DNA of 33,966 nt from Pararhodobacter sp. (lineage in GTDB: Bacteria; Pseudomonadota; Alphaproteobacteria; Rhodobacterales; Rhodobacteraceae). Made by a program: the position numbers and the translations under genes. The first letter of the stretch is position 1; each line of letters starts with the position of its first letter. Positions 15,452 to 23,354 of this stretch are shown in pieces. The DNA lies in NCBI GenBank assembly GCA_020832545.1, contig JAFIEK010000041.1:1-33966 (forward strand), given 5' to 3'. The notes beneath the pieces are model-generated. The model had not been told where the DNA came from. It was given only the letters and a program-made list of their open reading frames with translations, and did no database searches.

Positions 15452-15787
15452 GGCGTGTCCTCCCTCGGGTTCATGTGCAAGTAAAGCCGGACAGACCGCC
15501 GCTCTGGTGACAAGCCTGCGCCCCCTCGGCGCATCCCCTCTCCCGATACGTCTGGCGGGCCGCAGCCTGCACAAACGCGGCCCACGCCCGGCCCCTCTTC
15601 CTGCGTGGTGTCGAGGGGCAGTAGACGGTTGGCGCCCGGAATAGTCAAATTCGAAGAATGCGAATTAACATATCAAAGGGGCATATAACGGTCGGGAGTC
15701 AGCTCACAAAGCCGTCAAGCCGCATAATATCCGCTCACCAGGTTCCACCGGGGATTTAAGCCGTGGCAATCAGTTGAGCGCGCATTG
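15452..15787. other. 336-base gap between the second Liv operon and the hydroxyquinol operon
   Basis: No gene is seen. It carries the promoter and dyad described at 15620-15666, a leader of about 160 bases ahead of the alpha/beta hydrolase, and two CATAT direct repeats (15670-15695 area). The stop of the upstream Liv permease at 15788 has no clear terminator after it, so some read-through from the upstream operon is possible. Confidence 0.5.
15620..15666 (-). promoter_or_regulatory. Promoter and LysR-type dyad of the hydroxyquinol operon
   Basis: On the minus strand TTGACT (15648-15643), a 17-base spacer and TCTACT (15625-15620) form a good sigma70-like promoter. A perfect dyad AATTCG-N7-CGAATT (15648-15666) abuts the -35 and contains the LysR pattern T-N11-A (15651 to 15663). 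This fits regulator binding at the upstream edge of the promoter. Confidence 0.55.
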
Positions 15788-16828
15788 TCAGCGTTCAGGC
15801 AGGATCAACCGCCGCTGAACGGGGAACAGCGCCAGCCCCGTACGGTCCGCCACCAGCCCCCACAGCCCGCGTGGCGCAAAGATCATCACCACAATGGCGA
15901 TGACGCCGAGCGCGAACAGATACCAACTGCCGTAATCGGCGAAGGCAGATTGCAGGCCCCAGAACACCAGGACACCCAGTATCGGCCCCTCCAGCCGACC
16001 GATGCCGCCGATCACCACGATGAAGATCACATAGGCCGTCCAGGTGGTGACGCTGAACGCCGCATCAGGCGAGATGCGGGCGGTCTGCATATAGATCAGC
16101 GCGCCCACCAGCCCGGTCATGAAACCCGCCGCCAGAAACACCATCCACTTGACGCGCCGCGCATCCACGCCGACCGAGCGCGCGGCCTCGTCATTGTCAC
16201 GCACCGCGGCCAGCGCCAGCCCGGTGCGCGACCGCAAGAGCCAGTAGATCGCGCCGATGGTCAGGATGCAGAGCGCCAGCGCCAGCCAGTAGGCCAGAAT
16301 ATCGCGCGCCGCCGCTTGCCGGACATCAAACAGATCGGCAACCCAGTCCACGCCCCAGATATTGGCTGTCACATGCCGGGGCAATGACGTGCCGGTGCCG
16401 CCCCCCAAAGCGCGCCACTGCGCGACCAGAAGGCGCGTGACCTCGGCCACGACCCAGGTGCCGATGGCGAAATAGGCGCCGTGCAGGCGAAAGGCGAAGA
16501 ACGCCATCGGCACCGACAGCGCCAGTGCGGCGAACCCGCCAAGGATGATCGCGGCGACCGGGTCCCAGCCCCAAATGAGGACACCGCCGAACATCGCATA
16601 GGCGCCGATCCCCACAAACGCCTGCTGGCCCACCGAGACCATCCCGCCATAGCCCGCGATCAGGTTCCACAGCTGCGCCAGCATCAGCATGGTCAGGATG
16701 AAGAACATGTCCTGAATCATCACGCGAGAGGCAAAGGCGGGCAGCGCAAAGCCTATCAAGATCAGAGCGATAGCGGCAAAAGCTGCGATGGTCGAGGCGC
16801 GGGTGCGGGTGGTGACATGGGCTTGCAT
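15788..16828 (-). CDS. livM: Liv-type ABC transporter permease (LivM), system 2
   Basis: 346-residue membrane permease. The N-terminal region has a hydrophobic anchor (residues 13-30), then LWNLIAGYGGMVSVGQQAFVGIGAYAM, a LivM hallmark; the coupling loop is ALAAVRDNDEAARSVGVDARRVK and the C-terminus includes GGIGRLEGPILG and a last segment IAIVVMIFAPRGLWGL. The glycine-rich GGGTGTSLP stretch between segments is common in this family. It is last in the second Liv operon, three bases after livH. Sequence differs clearly from system 1, so this is not a recent duplication. Confidence 0.92.
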   Translation of the reverse strand: MQAHVTTRTRASTIAAFAAIALILIGFALPAFASRVMIQDMFFILTMLMLAQLWNLIAGYGGMVSVGQQAFVGIGAYAMFGGVLIWGWDPVAAIILGGFAALALSVPMAFFAFRLHGAYFAIGTWVVAEVTRLLVAQWRALGGGTGTSLPRHVTANIWGVDWVADLFDVRQAAARDILAYWLALALCILTIGAIYWLLRSRTGLALAAVRDNDEAARSVGVDARRVKWMVFLAAGFMTGLVGALIYMQTARISPDAAFSVTTWTAYVIFIVVIGGIGRLEGPILGVLVFWGLQSAFADYGSWYLFALGVIAIVVMIFAPRGLWGLVADRTGLALFPVQRRLILPER

Positions 16829-16831
16829 CGC

Positions 16832-17695
16832 TCAGTCCCTCGCCCGTGGAAAGAGCCCGCGCGGGCGCAGGATCAGCACGATCAGAAAGGCAAGATGGCC
16901 CGAAAGGATCTGCCATTCGGGGTTGATCTGCGCGCCCAAAGTCTGCGCCACACCAATGATCGGGCCCCCCGCCAAGGTGCCCCAAAGCGAGCCGAGGCCA
17001 CCGACGATCACCGCCTGAAAGGCATAGATCAGCCGCGCCGGGCCGATGGATGGATCAAAATTCGAGCGCATGCCAAGGTAGAGCGCGGCCAGCGTCACCA
17101 CCACCATCGCCAGCCCCGTGGCCAGCGCGAAAATGCGCTTGGGGTCGATCCCCATCAAGGATGCCGTGACCGGGTCATCCGAGGTGGCGCGGAAGGCACG
17201 GCCAAGGGCGGTCGCGTATAGCAAACGGTTCAGAAGGAAGATGGCGATCACGGCCGATGCCAGTGTCATCAGGGGCAGCGTGCCCACGGTGGCCAGCCCG
17301 ATGTTGAGCGACTGATTCTCCAACCCGCCCGCAGGCAGGCGGCGGCTGTCGGCCGAGAACAGCTCAAGCATGCCGTTTTGCAGCGCGACCGACAGGCCGA
17401 AGGTCACCAGCAGCGGCGGCAGGATGTCATTGCCCAGCACCCGGTTGAGCACCACGCGTTGCAGCACATAGCCAAAGCCGAACAGCACGGGTGCGGCAAT
17501 CAGGGCTGACATAAACGGGTTCAGCCCGGAAAATTCCACCACCATCAGGATCAGAAAGGCCGAAGCCACGATCAGATCGCCATGCGCCAGATTGACCAGC
17601 CGCATGATGCCGAACACAAGGCTCAGGCCCGCCGCGAACAGTGCGTAAAGCCCGCCCAGAAGCAGCCCCTGAATGACGGTTTCCACCCAGATCAT
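16832..17695 (-). CDS. livH: Liv-type ABC transporter permease (LivH), system 2
   Basis: 287-residue permease with about eight membrane segments: GLLLGGLYALFAAGLSLVFGIMRLVNLAHGDL at the N-terminus, ALGRAFRATSDDPVTASLMGID in the coupling loop, and AVIVGGLGSLWGTLAGGPIIG followed by a last hydrophobic run. ATG 17695 overlaps the livF stop by four bases, which supports this start over the longer frame. Partner of the LivM above. Confidence 0.92.
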   Translation of the reverse strand: MIWVETVIQGLLLGGLYALFAAGLSLVFGIMRLVNLAHGDLIVASAFLILMVVEFSGLNPFMSALIAAPVLFGFGYVLQRVVLNRVLGNDILPPLLVTFGLSVALQNGMLELFSADSRRLPAGGLENQSLNIGLATVGTLPLMTLASAVIAIFLLNRLLYATALGRAFRATSDDPVTASLMGIDPKRIFALATGLAMVVVTLAALYLGMRSNFDPSIGPARLIYAFQAVIVGGLGSLWGTLAGGPIIGVAQTLGAQINPEWQILSGHLAFLIVLILRPRGLFPRARD

Positions 17696-18411
17696 GGTTG
17701 AACCTTTTCCTGCGTGCCGAAATAGGCGGCATGGATGGCTTCGCGGGTAACGTCCGTGGCGCGGCCTTCCAGCGTCACCCGGCCTTCCATCAGGCAATAG
17801 ACCCGGTCTGCGATTGAGAGCGCGCGCGCGATGTCCTGCTCAACCACCACCATCGCCGCGCCGCTTTCGCGGATCAGCGGCAGGGCTGCGTAAATGTCGC
17901 GGATCACAACCGGGGCCAGCCCAAGGCTGATCTCGTCGCACAGCAGCAGTTCGGGGTTCGACATCAGCGCCCGCCCAATCGCCACCATCTGTTGCTGCCC
18001 GCCCGACAGCGCGGTGGCCGGGCTGTTGCGGCGTTCAAGCAGGATGGGGAAGAGGTCAAACACGGTCTCCAACACCCAGCGCCCGGCCCCGCGCCGGGCC
18101 TGCGCACCGATGCGCAGGTTCTCATCGACGGAAAGCGAGGGGAACAGCATGCGCCCTTCAGGCACCATGGAAATCCCGCGTTGCATGATGCGGTCGGGGG
18201 CCATCGCGCCGATGGCCTCGCCCCGGTGAATGACCATGTCAGGCGTTTGCCGCAGGATCCCGGTGATCGAACGCAGAAGCGTGGTCTTGCCAGCGCCGTT
18301 TGATCCGATGATCGCCACCACCTCGCCGGGTTCAATACGGAAGTCGACGCCGAAGAGGGCACGGAACTGACCGTAACTGGCGGTCAGCGCGCGGGTTTCC
18401 AGCAGGTTCAT
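17692..18411 (-). CDS. livF: Liv-type ABC transporter ATPase (LivF), system 2
   Basis: 239-residue ATPase. Walker A GSNGAGKTT, the LivF phrase GISMVPEGRMLFPSLSV, signature ALSGGQQQMVAIGRAL, Walker B LLLCDEISLGLAP and switch VEQDIARAL are all present. The Walker B triplet is LLCDE rather than the common LLLDEP, a conservative change. It overlaps both livG and livH by four bases, so the four genes are translationally coupled. Confidence 0.93.
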   Translation of the reverse strand: MNLLETRALTASYGQFRALFGVDFRIEPGEVVAIIGSNGAGKTTLLRSITGILRQTPDMVIHRGEAIGAMAPDRIMQRGISMVPEGRMLFPSLSVDENLRIGAQARRGAGRWVLETVFDLFPILLERRNSPATALSGGQQQMVAIGRALMSNPELLLCDEISLGLAPVVIRDIYAALPLIRESGAAMVVVEQDIARALSIADRVYCLMEGRVTLEGRATDVTREAIHAAYFGTQEKVQP

Positions 18412-19184
18412 GCCTCAATCCCCAGATAGATTTCGCGCACCTCTTTCGAGGCCATGATCGCGTCCGGCGCGCCCAGCCCGATCACGCGCCCGAAATCGAG
18501 CACCAGCAACCGCTCGACCACAGCATTGAGCGCGTGCAGCACATGCTCGATCCAGATGATGGTGATGCCCTCGCCGTGCAGCGCGCGGATCGTGTCGGTG
18601 AGAGCGTGGCATTCGGCCTCGGTCAGCCCGCCCGCGATCTCGTCCAGCAACAAAAGATGCGGCGCGGTCGCCATGGCGCGGCCCAGTTCAAGCCGCTTGC
18701 GATCCAGAAGCGACAGGCTGCCCGCCAACTGGTTGGCCCTCGGCAGAAGGCCGATGCGCAGCAAGATATCAGCGCAATCCTCGCTCACCTGCCCCTCAGG
18801 CAGGCCCCGGCCAAAAGCGGCGGCAGTGAGCAGGTTTTCAAACACCGTCATCCCCCCGAACGGCTGGGGGATCTGGAAACTGCGGCCCACGCCCATGCGC
18901 ACCCGCTTCATGGCGGGCGCGCGGGTGACATCTTGGCCCATCAGCACCACGCGCCCGGCATCAGGCAGGATGTTGCCGGTGATCAGGTTGAACAGCGTCG
19001 ATTTCCCCGCGCCATTGGGGCCGATGATGCCAAGCGCCTGACCGCGCGGGACCGTCAGCGACACATCATCGGTGACCTTCAGCGCACCGAAGGCCTTTTT
19101 CACGTTTTCCAGAACAAGGACGTTTTCCAAGAGTTTCCCGCCGGTTGCGCCCGGCGAAGCGATGCGCCGGGCGTCACAGCTCAA
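18408..19184 (-). CDS. livG: Liv-type ABC transporter ATPase (LivG), system 2
   Basis: Up to 258 residues. Walker A GPNGAGKST, Q-loop VGRSFQIPQPFGGMTV, degenerate signature SLSLLDRKRLELGRAM, Walker B HLLLLDEIAGGL and H-switch IEHVLHAL. The C-terminus EVREIYLGIEA is typical of LivG. No ATG is available at the N-terminus: the frame opens with TTG at 19184, eight bases after the binding-protein stop, and another TTG at 19130 would begin closer to the family's usual start. Neither has a strong ribosome-binding site, so low-rate or coupled initiation is likely and the true start is uncertain. Confidence 0.88.
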   Translation of the reverse strand: MSCDARRIASPGATGGKLLENVLVLENVKKAFGALKVTDDVSLTVPRGQALGIIGPNGAGKSTLFNLITGNILPDAGRVVLMGQDVTRAPAMKRVRMGVGRSFQIPQPFGGMTVFENLLTAAAFGRGLPEGQVSEDCADILLRIGLLPRANQLAGSLSLLDRKRLELGRAMATAPHLLLLDEIAGGLTEAECHALTDTIRALHGEGITIIWIEHVLHALNAVVERLLVLDFGRVIGLGAPDAIMASKEVREIYLGIEA

Positions 19185-19192
19185 ACCAATGT

Positions 19193-20467
19193 TCAGTCCA
19201 GCGCTTCCATCACGCCGCCAGTGGGGATCTCGGGTGCTGTCTGGTTGTCGACCACCACCAGATCAAAATCGCCCCCGTCCTGCCTGCGCCACTGGCCGCC
19301 GACCAGCGGTGTCTTGCTGACATTTTGCGCGGCAAAGGGCGGCACGCCCTGCCCGTCCCATGCCACGCGACCGACGATGGTTTCCAGATCGGTTGCAGAA
19401 ATGGCGGTGGCGATCTCGTCCATATCATCGCTGTCTGAAACCCGGCCCATCGCATCGGCGGCAACCTCGAAGAGCGAATGGACAAAGCCGATTGGCTGGG
19501 TCCAGGGCCGCCCGGTCTGCGCGGTGAAGGCCTCGGCCAGTTCGGCGCTGGATTGCCCGGTCAGCGACGAGGCGAAGGGATGGCCCGGCGACCACCAGAC
19601 TTCGGTGGACAGGTTGTGCCCCGCGTCGCCCAGAGCCTCGACCGATTGTGGAAACAGCAGTGCCTTGGCGACGGTGATGATCTTGGGGTTAAAGCCCTGC
19701 TGCAGCGCCTGATTGCGGAAAGTGGTAAAGTCAGGCGGGATCACCACACCGGTGACGATCTCGGCATTGGCGGCGCGGAAGGCGCTGATCTGGGCCGAGA
19801 AATCATCGGTCAGGTTCTGGAACCGGCCCGGGTCGGTGGTGGTGTACCCGGCCTCAGCAAAGCCCGGCGCCACACCGACATTCGGGTCGCCCCAGGCGTT
19901 TCCGTCGGCATCATTGGGGAACAGCCCGCCGACCTGCCTGTTCGTCTCCAGCTGGTTCCACATGTTGGTGAAGACCGCGATCACATCTTCCAGACCCCAG
20001 AAGTAATGGAACGCAAAATCAAAAGGTTGCCAGCTATCGGGCGCACCGGGGTTGCCCTGCTGGCCGATGAACCAAGGCTGCCAGGGCGCCACGGTAGAGA
20101 TGCAGGGCACGCCCTCGGCCTCGCAGGTGGTGGCGACGGGGTTGGTGGTCTCGGGCGTCGAGGCGACGACGATCAGATTGACCTCATCGCGCACGATCAG
20201 TTCGCGGGTGACGGCGGCGGCGCGGTCGGGGCTGGACTGGCTGTCGCGCACGATCACCTCGAACTCCTGCCCGGCCTGCGAGGCCAGGAAGGCATCGATG
20301 TTGAAAGCATCGCTTTCAGCAAAACCGGCCAGCGGCCCCGATTGCGGGCTGACATAGCCGATTTTCAGCCGCACCCCCTGTGCAAGTGCGGGGGTGAACA
20401 GGCCCGGCGCGGCCAGGGCCATACCACCGGCGGCACCGGTCTTGAGCAGTCTGCGTCGCGTGATCAT
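19193..20467 (-). CDS. Periplasmic binding protein, Liv-type (Peripla_BP_6), system 2
   Basis: 424 residues with a textbook Tat signal (TRRRLLKTG, hydrophobic stretch, cleavage probably after ALA near residue 29). The mature protein opens RLKIGYVSPQSGPLAGFAE and carries VNLIVVASTPETTNPVA, typical of type I binding proteins for aromatic or amide ligands. Several aromatic-rich stretches (APWQPWFIGQQ, FAFHYFWGL) could line the ligand pocket. ATG 20467 is preceded by GGGAGGAGAG. It follows maleylacetate reductase by 33 bases, tying the transporter to the hydroxyquinol pathway. Confidence 0.9.
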   Translation of the reverse strand: MITRRRLLKTGAAGGMALAAPGLFTPALAQGVRLKIGYVSPQSGPLAGFAESDAFNIDAFLASQAGQEFEVIVRDSQSSPDRAAAVTRELIVRDEVNLIVVASTPETTNPVATTCEAEGVPCISTVAPWQPWFIGQQGNPGAPDSWQPFDFAFHYFWGLEDVIAVFTNMWNQLETNRQVGGLFPNDADGNAWGDPNVGVAPGFAEAGYTTTDPGRFQNLTDDFSAQISAFRAANAEIVTGVVIPPDFTTFRNQALQQGFNPKIITVAKALLFPQSVEALGDAGHNLSTEVWWSPGHPFASSLTGQSSAELAEAFTAQTGRPWTQPIGFVHSLFEVAADAMGRVSDSDDMDEIATAISATDLETIVGRVAWDGQGVPPFAAQNVSKTPLVGGQWRRQDGGDFDLVVVDNQTAPEIPTGGVMEALD

Positions 20468-20500
20468 GGTCTCTCCTCCCATTCATCATGTGTCATCAGG

Positions 20501-21562
20501 TCAGGCCGGTTCGCGGCCTTCCCAGGCGTCTTGCAAAAGCTGACGTATCCCCGCGCGGGTAATCTCGCGCGGGTTGGCATAGGGGTTCTTCACCGCGATC
20601 TCTGTTGCGCGGTCCAGATCGCTCTCAGTAAGGCCCAGCTCTTCCAGCCTGAGCGGCGCACCGATATCGTGCGCAAAATGCCACAGCCCCGCCCCGGCGC
20701 TGGCATGACCGAAGGCATCGCGGATCGGGGCCAGCAGATCGGCCACCGCCGCCTCGTTATAGGCGGTGGTGTGGGGCAGCAGGATCGCATGGGTTTCGGC
20801 ATGCGGCAGGCCAAAGCTGCCGCCCAAGACATGCGCCAGCTTGTGATGCAGCGCCATCTGGACATACCCCAGCGCGGTCGAGCAGCCCCAGGCGGCGTAA
20901 AGCGCCTGCGCCCGGGCCTGCGGGTCGCGCGGTGTGTCGCGCAGGACAGGCAAGGCGCTGGCAAAGGCTGTCAGCGCGTCACGGCTCAGCGCCTCGGTCA
21001 CCGGGTTGCGGTCTGGGGCGTAAAGCCCCTCCATCGCATGGGCAATCGCGTTGAGCGCGGATGTCATGGTCAGGCCGACCGGCAGGCCAAGCGTCAGATC
21101 GACATCATAAACCACCACCTCGGGCCTGATCGACAGATCGCGGCGGGTGACTTTTTCGCCATCCGCCGTCTCGCCCAGAATATCGGTCATCTCCGAGCCC
21201 GCGTAGGTGGTCGGCACCACCAACTGATCGGCCCCGGTGCGCGTGGCAATCGCCTTGCCCAGCCCGGTGGTTGAGCCGCCGCCCAACGCCACCACGCAAT
21301 CGGCCGCCATGCCCTGAAACGCTGCCACCGCGCGTTCCGTCACATCAACCGGCGTATGCATGGCGGCATCCGAGAAGATCCCGGCGGCGCGGGCACCCAG
21401 CTGATCGGCCAGCGCCTGCGCCTGATCTGCCTGCTGCGGGGTGGACAGGACCAGCGCGCGGCCCCGGCCCATCCGCGCCACCTCGTCCGGTACCTGCGCA
21501 AGCGTGCCGTGACCGAACACCACGCGCGTGGTCAGGCCGGGGAACACAAAGGGACGGGTCAT
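20501..21562 (-). CDS. Maleylacetate reductase
   Basis: 353-residue iron-containing-alcohol-dehydrogenase-family enzyme that reduces maleylacetate to 3-oxoadipate with NAD(P)H. The nucleotide region CVVALGGGSTTGLGKAIA, the active-site stretch PTTYAGSEMTDILGETADGEKVTRRD, and the helical domain segments SALNAIAHAMEGLYAPDRNPV and HHKLAHVLGGSFGLPHAETHA are the standard maleylacetate reductase features and size. It completes the hydroxyquinol route whose dioxygenase is about 9 kb away on the same strand. GGAGG precedes the ATG. It is the first gene of the operon that carries the second Liv system. Confidence 0.92.
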   Translation of the reverse strand: MTRPFVFPGLTTRVVFGHGTLAQVPDEVARMGRGRALVLSTPQQADQAQALADQLGARAAGIFSDAAMHTPVDVTERAVAAFQGMAADCVVALGGGSTTGLGKAIATRTGADQLVVPTTYAGSEMTDILGETADGEKVTRRDLSIRPEVVVYDVDLTLGLPVGLTMTSALNAIAHAMEGLYAPDRNPVTEALSRDALTAFASALPVLRDTPRDPQARAQALYAAWGCSTALGYVQMALHHKLAHVLGGSFGLPHAETHAILLPHTTAYNEAAVADLLAPIRDAFGHASAGAGLWHFAHDIGAPLRLEELGLTESDLDRATEIAVKNPYANPREITRAGIRQLLQDAWEGREPA

Positions 21563-21965
21563 CGATCGGCCTCCATCTGCTTGATCTGGCCAACAGTCCC
21601 GAGAGCGCGGGTGCGTTCACCCATGCCGCCCGACATATGGTGGCCTTGCCGAGGGGTCAGGCGCTTGTGCCGCCGCCACCTTGTGCGTGACCTGACAGAC
21701 ATCGCTGATACCGCCCTCCCCCTCGTTGAGGCCAAACTATGCGGCGGCGGGCGCTCTGGTGATGAATTTTGGCGCAATCTTCATACCTTGCCGTTATGAA
21801 ATGACACCTCACCGCATGAAAACTTCGCAAGCGGGCAGGTAATCCCCGGGTTTCACCGGTCCCTGCCGCCATCCAACGATGCTGTTGCACATGTTCTGGC
21901 GTCTTGCCGCGATGATGCCGACTTGTTACCGCACGCCATGAGACCTCAAGAGGCAGTTGCGCGGC
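21563..21965. other. Divergent regulatory gap between maleylacetate reductase and LysE
   Basis: 403 bases without a credible gene; overlapping short frames have no ribosome-binding site or family likeness. It must contain the promoter of the second Liv operon and that of the exporter. The one clear element is the dyad at 21780-21800. Confidence 0.5.
21780..21800. promoter_or_regulatory. LysR-type operator candidate
   Basis: TTCATA-N9-TATGAA is a perfect dyad. Within it ATAC (21783-21786), seven bases and TTAT (21794-21797) match the LysR consensus ATAC-N7-GTAT with one change, and T21784 to A21796 gives T-N11-A. It lies 218 bases ahead of the maleylacetate reductase ATG. Confidence 0.5.
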
Positions 21966-22577
21966 ATGTTCTTTCCGGTTTTTTTCACGGGCCTGACGAT
22001 GGGCATCAGCCTGATCGTCGCCATCGGCGCGCAGAACGCCTTTGTGCTGCGTCAGGGGCTGCGGGGCGAGCATGTCTTTGCCGTCTGCCTGACCTGCGCA
22101 GTATCCGATGCGTTGCTGATCGTGCTGGGCGTGACCAGTTTTAGCAAGATCGCCACAGCGTTACCCTGGATTGACCCGGTCATGCGCTATGGCGGGGCGG
22201 CGTTTCTGATCTGGTATGGTGTGCGCAGCGCGCGCGCCGCCCTGCGCACGACAGAAGCACTGGCGGTGAGCGGCACCGGGCAGCCCGCCGCGCTGAGCAG
22301 CGTGCTGCTGGCCTGTCTGGCCATCACATGGCTCAACCCGCATGTCTATCTGGACACCGTGGTGTTGCTGGGCACCATCTCAACCCAGTTCGAAGGCCGC
22401 GCGCATATGTTTGCTGCCGGTGCGGTGACGGGATCATTTCTGTTCTTTTTCGCACTCGGCTATGGCGCGCGCTGGCTGCGCCCGCTCTTTGCCAGCCCCC
22501 GTGCCTGGCGCATTCTGGAAGCGGTGATCGCGCTCATCATGTGGGCCATCGCGGCAAAGCTGATCCTGAGCGCGTAA
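21966..22577 (+). CDS. LysE/ArgO-family amino-acid exporter
   Basis: 203-residue membrane protein with about six hydrophobic segments. The family hallmarks are IVAIGAQNAFVLRQGLRGEHVF near the N-terminus, LIWYGVRSARAAL, and TWLNPHVYLDTVVLLGTI in the middle; the last is diagnostic for the ArgO/LysE branch that exports arginine or lysine. The frame opens at TTG 21957, but MFFPVFF from ATG 21966 fits the family; AAGAGG lies 11-12 bases ahead, so either start is possible. It diverges from the catabolic operon and has no functional tie to it that I can see. Confidence 0.88.
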   Translation: MFFPVFFTGLTMGISLIVAIGAQNAFVLRQGLRGEHVFAVCLTCAVSDALLIVLGVTSFSKIATALPWIDPVMRYGGAAFLIWYGVRSARAALRTTEALAVSGTGQPAALSSVLLACLAITWLNPHVYLDTVVLLGTISTQFEGRAHMFAAGAVTGSFLFFFALGYGARWLRPLFASPRAWRILEAVIALIMWAIAAKLILSA

Positions 22578-22605
22578 CCCGGCACGCCCGGCAATCAGAA
22601 CGCCG

Positions 22606-23271
22606 TCACAGGTTTATTCTTGTCACGGGCCTTTTCTCAGCCCGCCATTCCGGCAAGCCCCCATCAAGGCGCCGGGCATTGAAGCCCCGTTTGCGAAGCG
22701 CCGCGACGGCCTGATGGGCATAAACGCAGTAGGGACCGCGGCAATAGGCGACGATCTCGGTGCCCGGGTCGATGGTGGCGGCCATATGCTCCAGCTCAGT
22801 TAACGCCACATTCCGCGCGCCGGGGATATGCGCCATGCCAAACTCATCAGCGGGCCGCAGATCAAGCAGGGTAACCGACCCCTCCGCCAGCCGCGCGGCC
22901 AGATCGTCACGGCTGACAGGCTCGGGCGCGTCCTCGCCATCTGACAGCCCACGCAGGATATCGGCGACCTGCGCGAGGTTGCGCGCAGCGACCTGGCCCA
23001 GCATTTCCATCAACGCCAGCGCCCTGTCGTCGCTCAGCCGGTAGCGGATGGACTGTCCCTCACGGCGGCTGACAACCAGCCCGGCGTGGCGCAAATGTTG
23101 AAGGTGTTGCGAGGTATTGGCGATACTCAGCCCGGTCTTCACCGCCAGCCCCTCGACCCCGCGTTCGCCTTGCGCGATCTGCTCCAGCAACATCAGCCGG
23201 GCCGGGGCGGCGAGCGCGCGGGCGACAAGTGCGAACTCCTCAAGGAGCGCGGCCTTGGGGCTGATTGACAT
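22606..23271 (-). CDS. ArsR-family regulator fused to a rhodanese domain
   Basis: 221 residues in two domains. Residues 10-105 are an ArsR/SmtB winged helix (LAAPARLMLLEQIAQGERGVEGLAVKTGLSIANTSQHLQHLRHAGLV). Residues 120-218 are a rhodanese domain with LLDLRPADEFGMAHIPGARN and the active loop YCRGPYCVYA. The catalytic cysteine is Cys177; a second, Cys182, lies five residues on. The DNA-binding half contains no cysteine at all, so metal or sulfur sensing, if any, would fall to the rhodanese loop. It diverges from an MFS transporter, with a perfect dyad between them, so it probably represses that gene and itself. The fusion type is known in databases, but its signal is not settled. Confidence 0.9.
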   Translation of the reverse strand: MSISPKAALLEEFALVARALAAPARLMLLEQIAQGERGVEGLAVKTGLSIANTSQHLQHLRHAGLVVSRREGQSIRYRLSDDRALALMEMLGQVAARNLAQVADILRGLSDGEDAPEPVSRDDLAARLAEGSVTLLDLRPADEFGMAHIPGARNVALTELEHMAATIDPGTEIVAYCRGPYCVYAHQAVAALRKRGFNARRLDGGLPEWRAEKRPVTRINL

Positions 23272-23294
23272 TGCGCGGCTCCGTCAGTTAAATC

Positions 23295-23314
23295 ATTCAA
23301 GTAATCACTTGAAT
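23295..23314. promoter_or_regulatory. Perfect operator-like dyad between arsR-rhodanese and MFS gene
   Basis: ATTCAAGT-AATC-ACTTGAAT is an uninterrupted 8-4-8 dyad, 24 bases from the regulator ATG and 40 bases from the transporter ATG. It resembles ArsR-family sites such as the ATTC-N8-GAAT boxes of BigR/SqrR, but with a wider spacing (N12). Confidence 0.65.
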
Positions 23315-23354
23315 ATTATCGAAACCACGCCCTGCTGCAACCCCAAAGGCCACC

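Noticed and set aside
13646-15484. 612-codon plus-strand open frame
   Set aside because: It is antisense to the oxygenase and hydrolase genes, which have clear families and ribosome-binding sites. The translated sequence is rich in His, Arg, Gln and Gly without domain features, typical of a GC-bias shadow.
19478-21274. 598-codon plus-strand open frame
   Set aside because: Antisense to the binding protein and maleylacetate reductase; no ribosome-binding site and no protein family signal.
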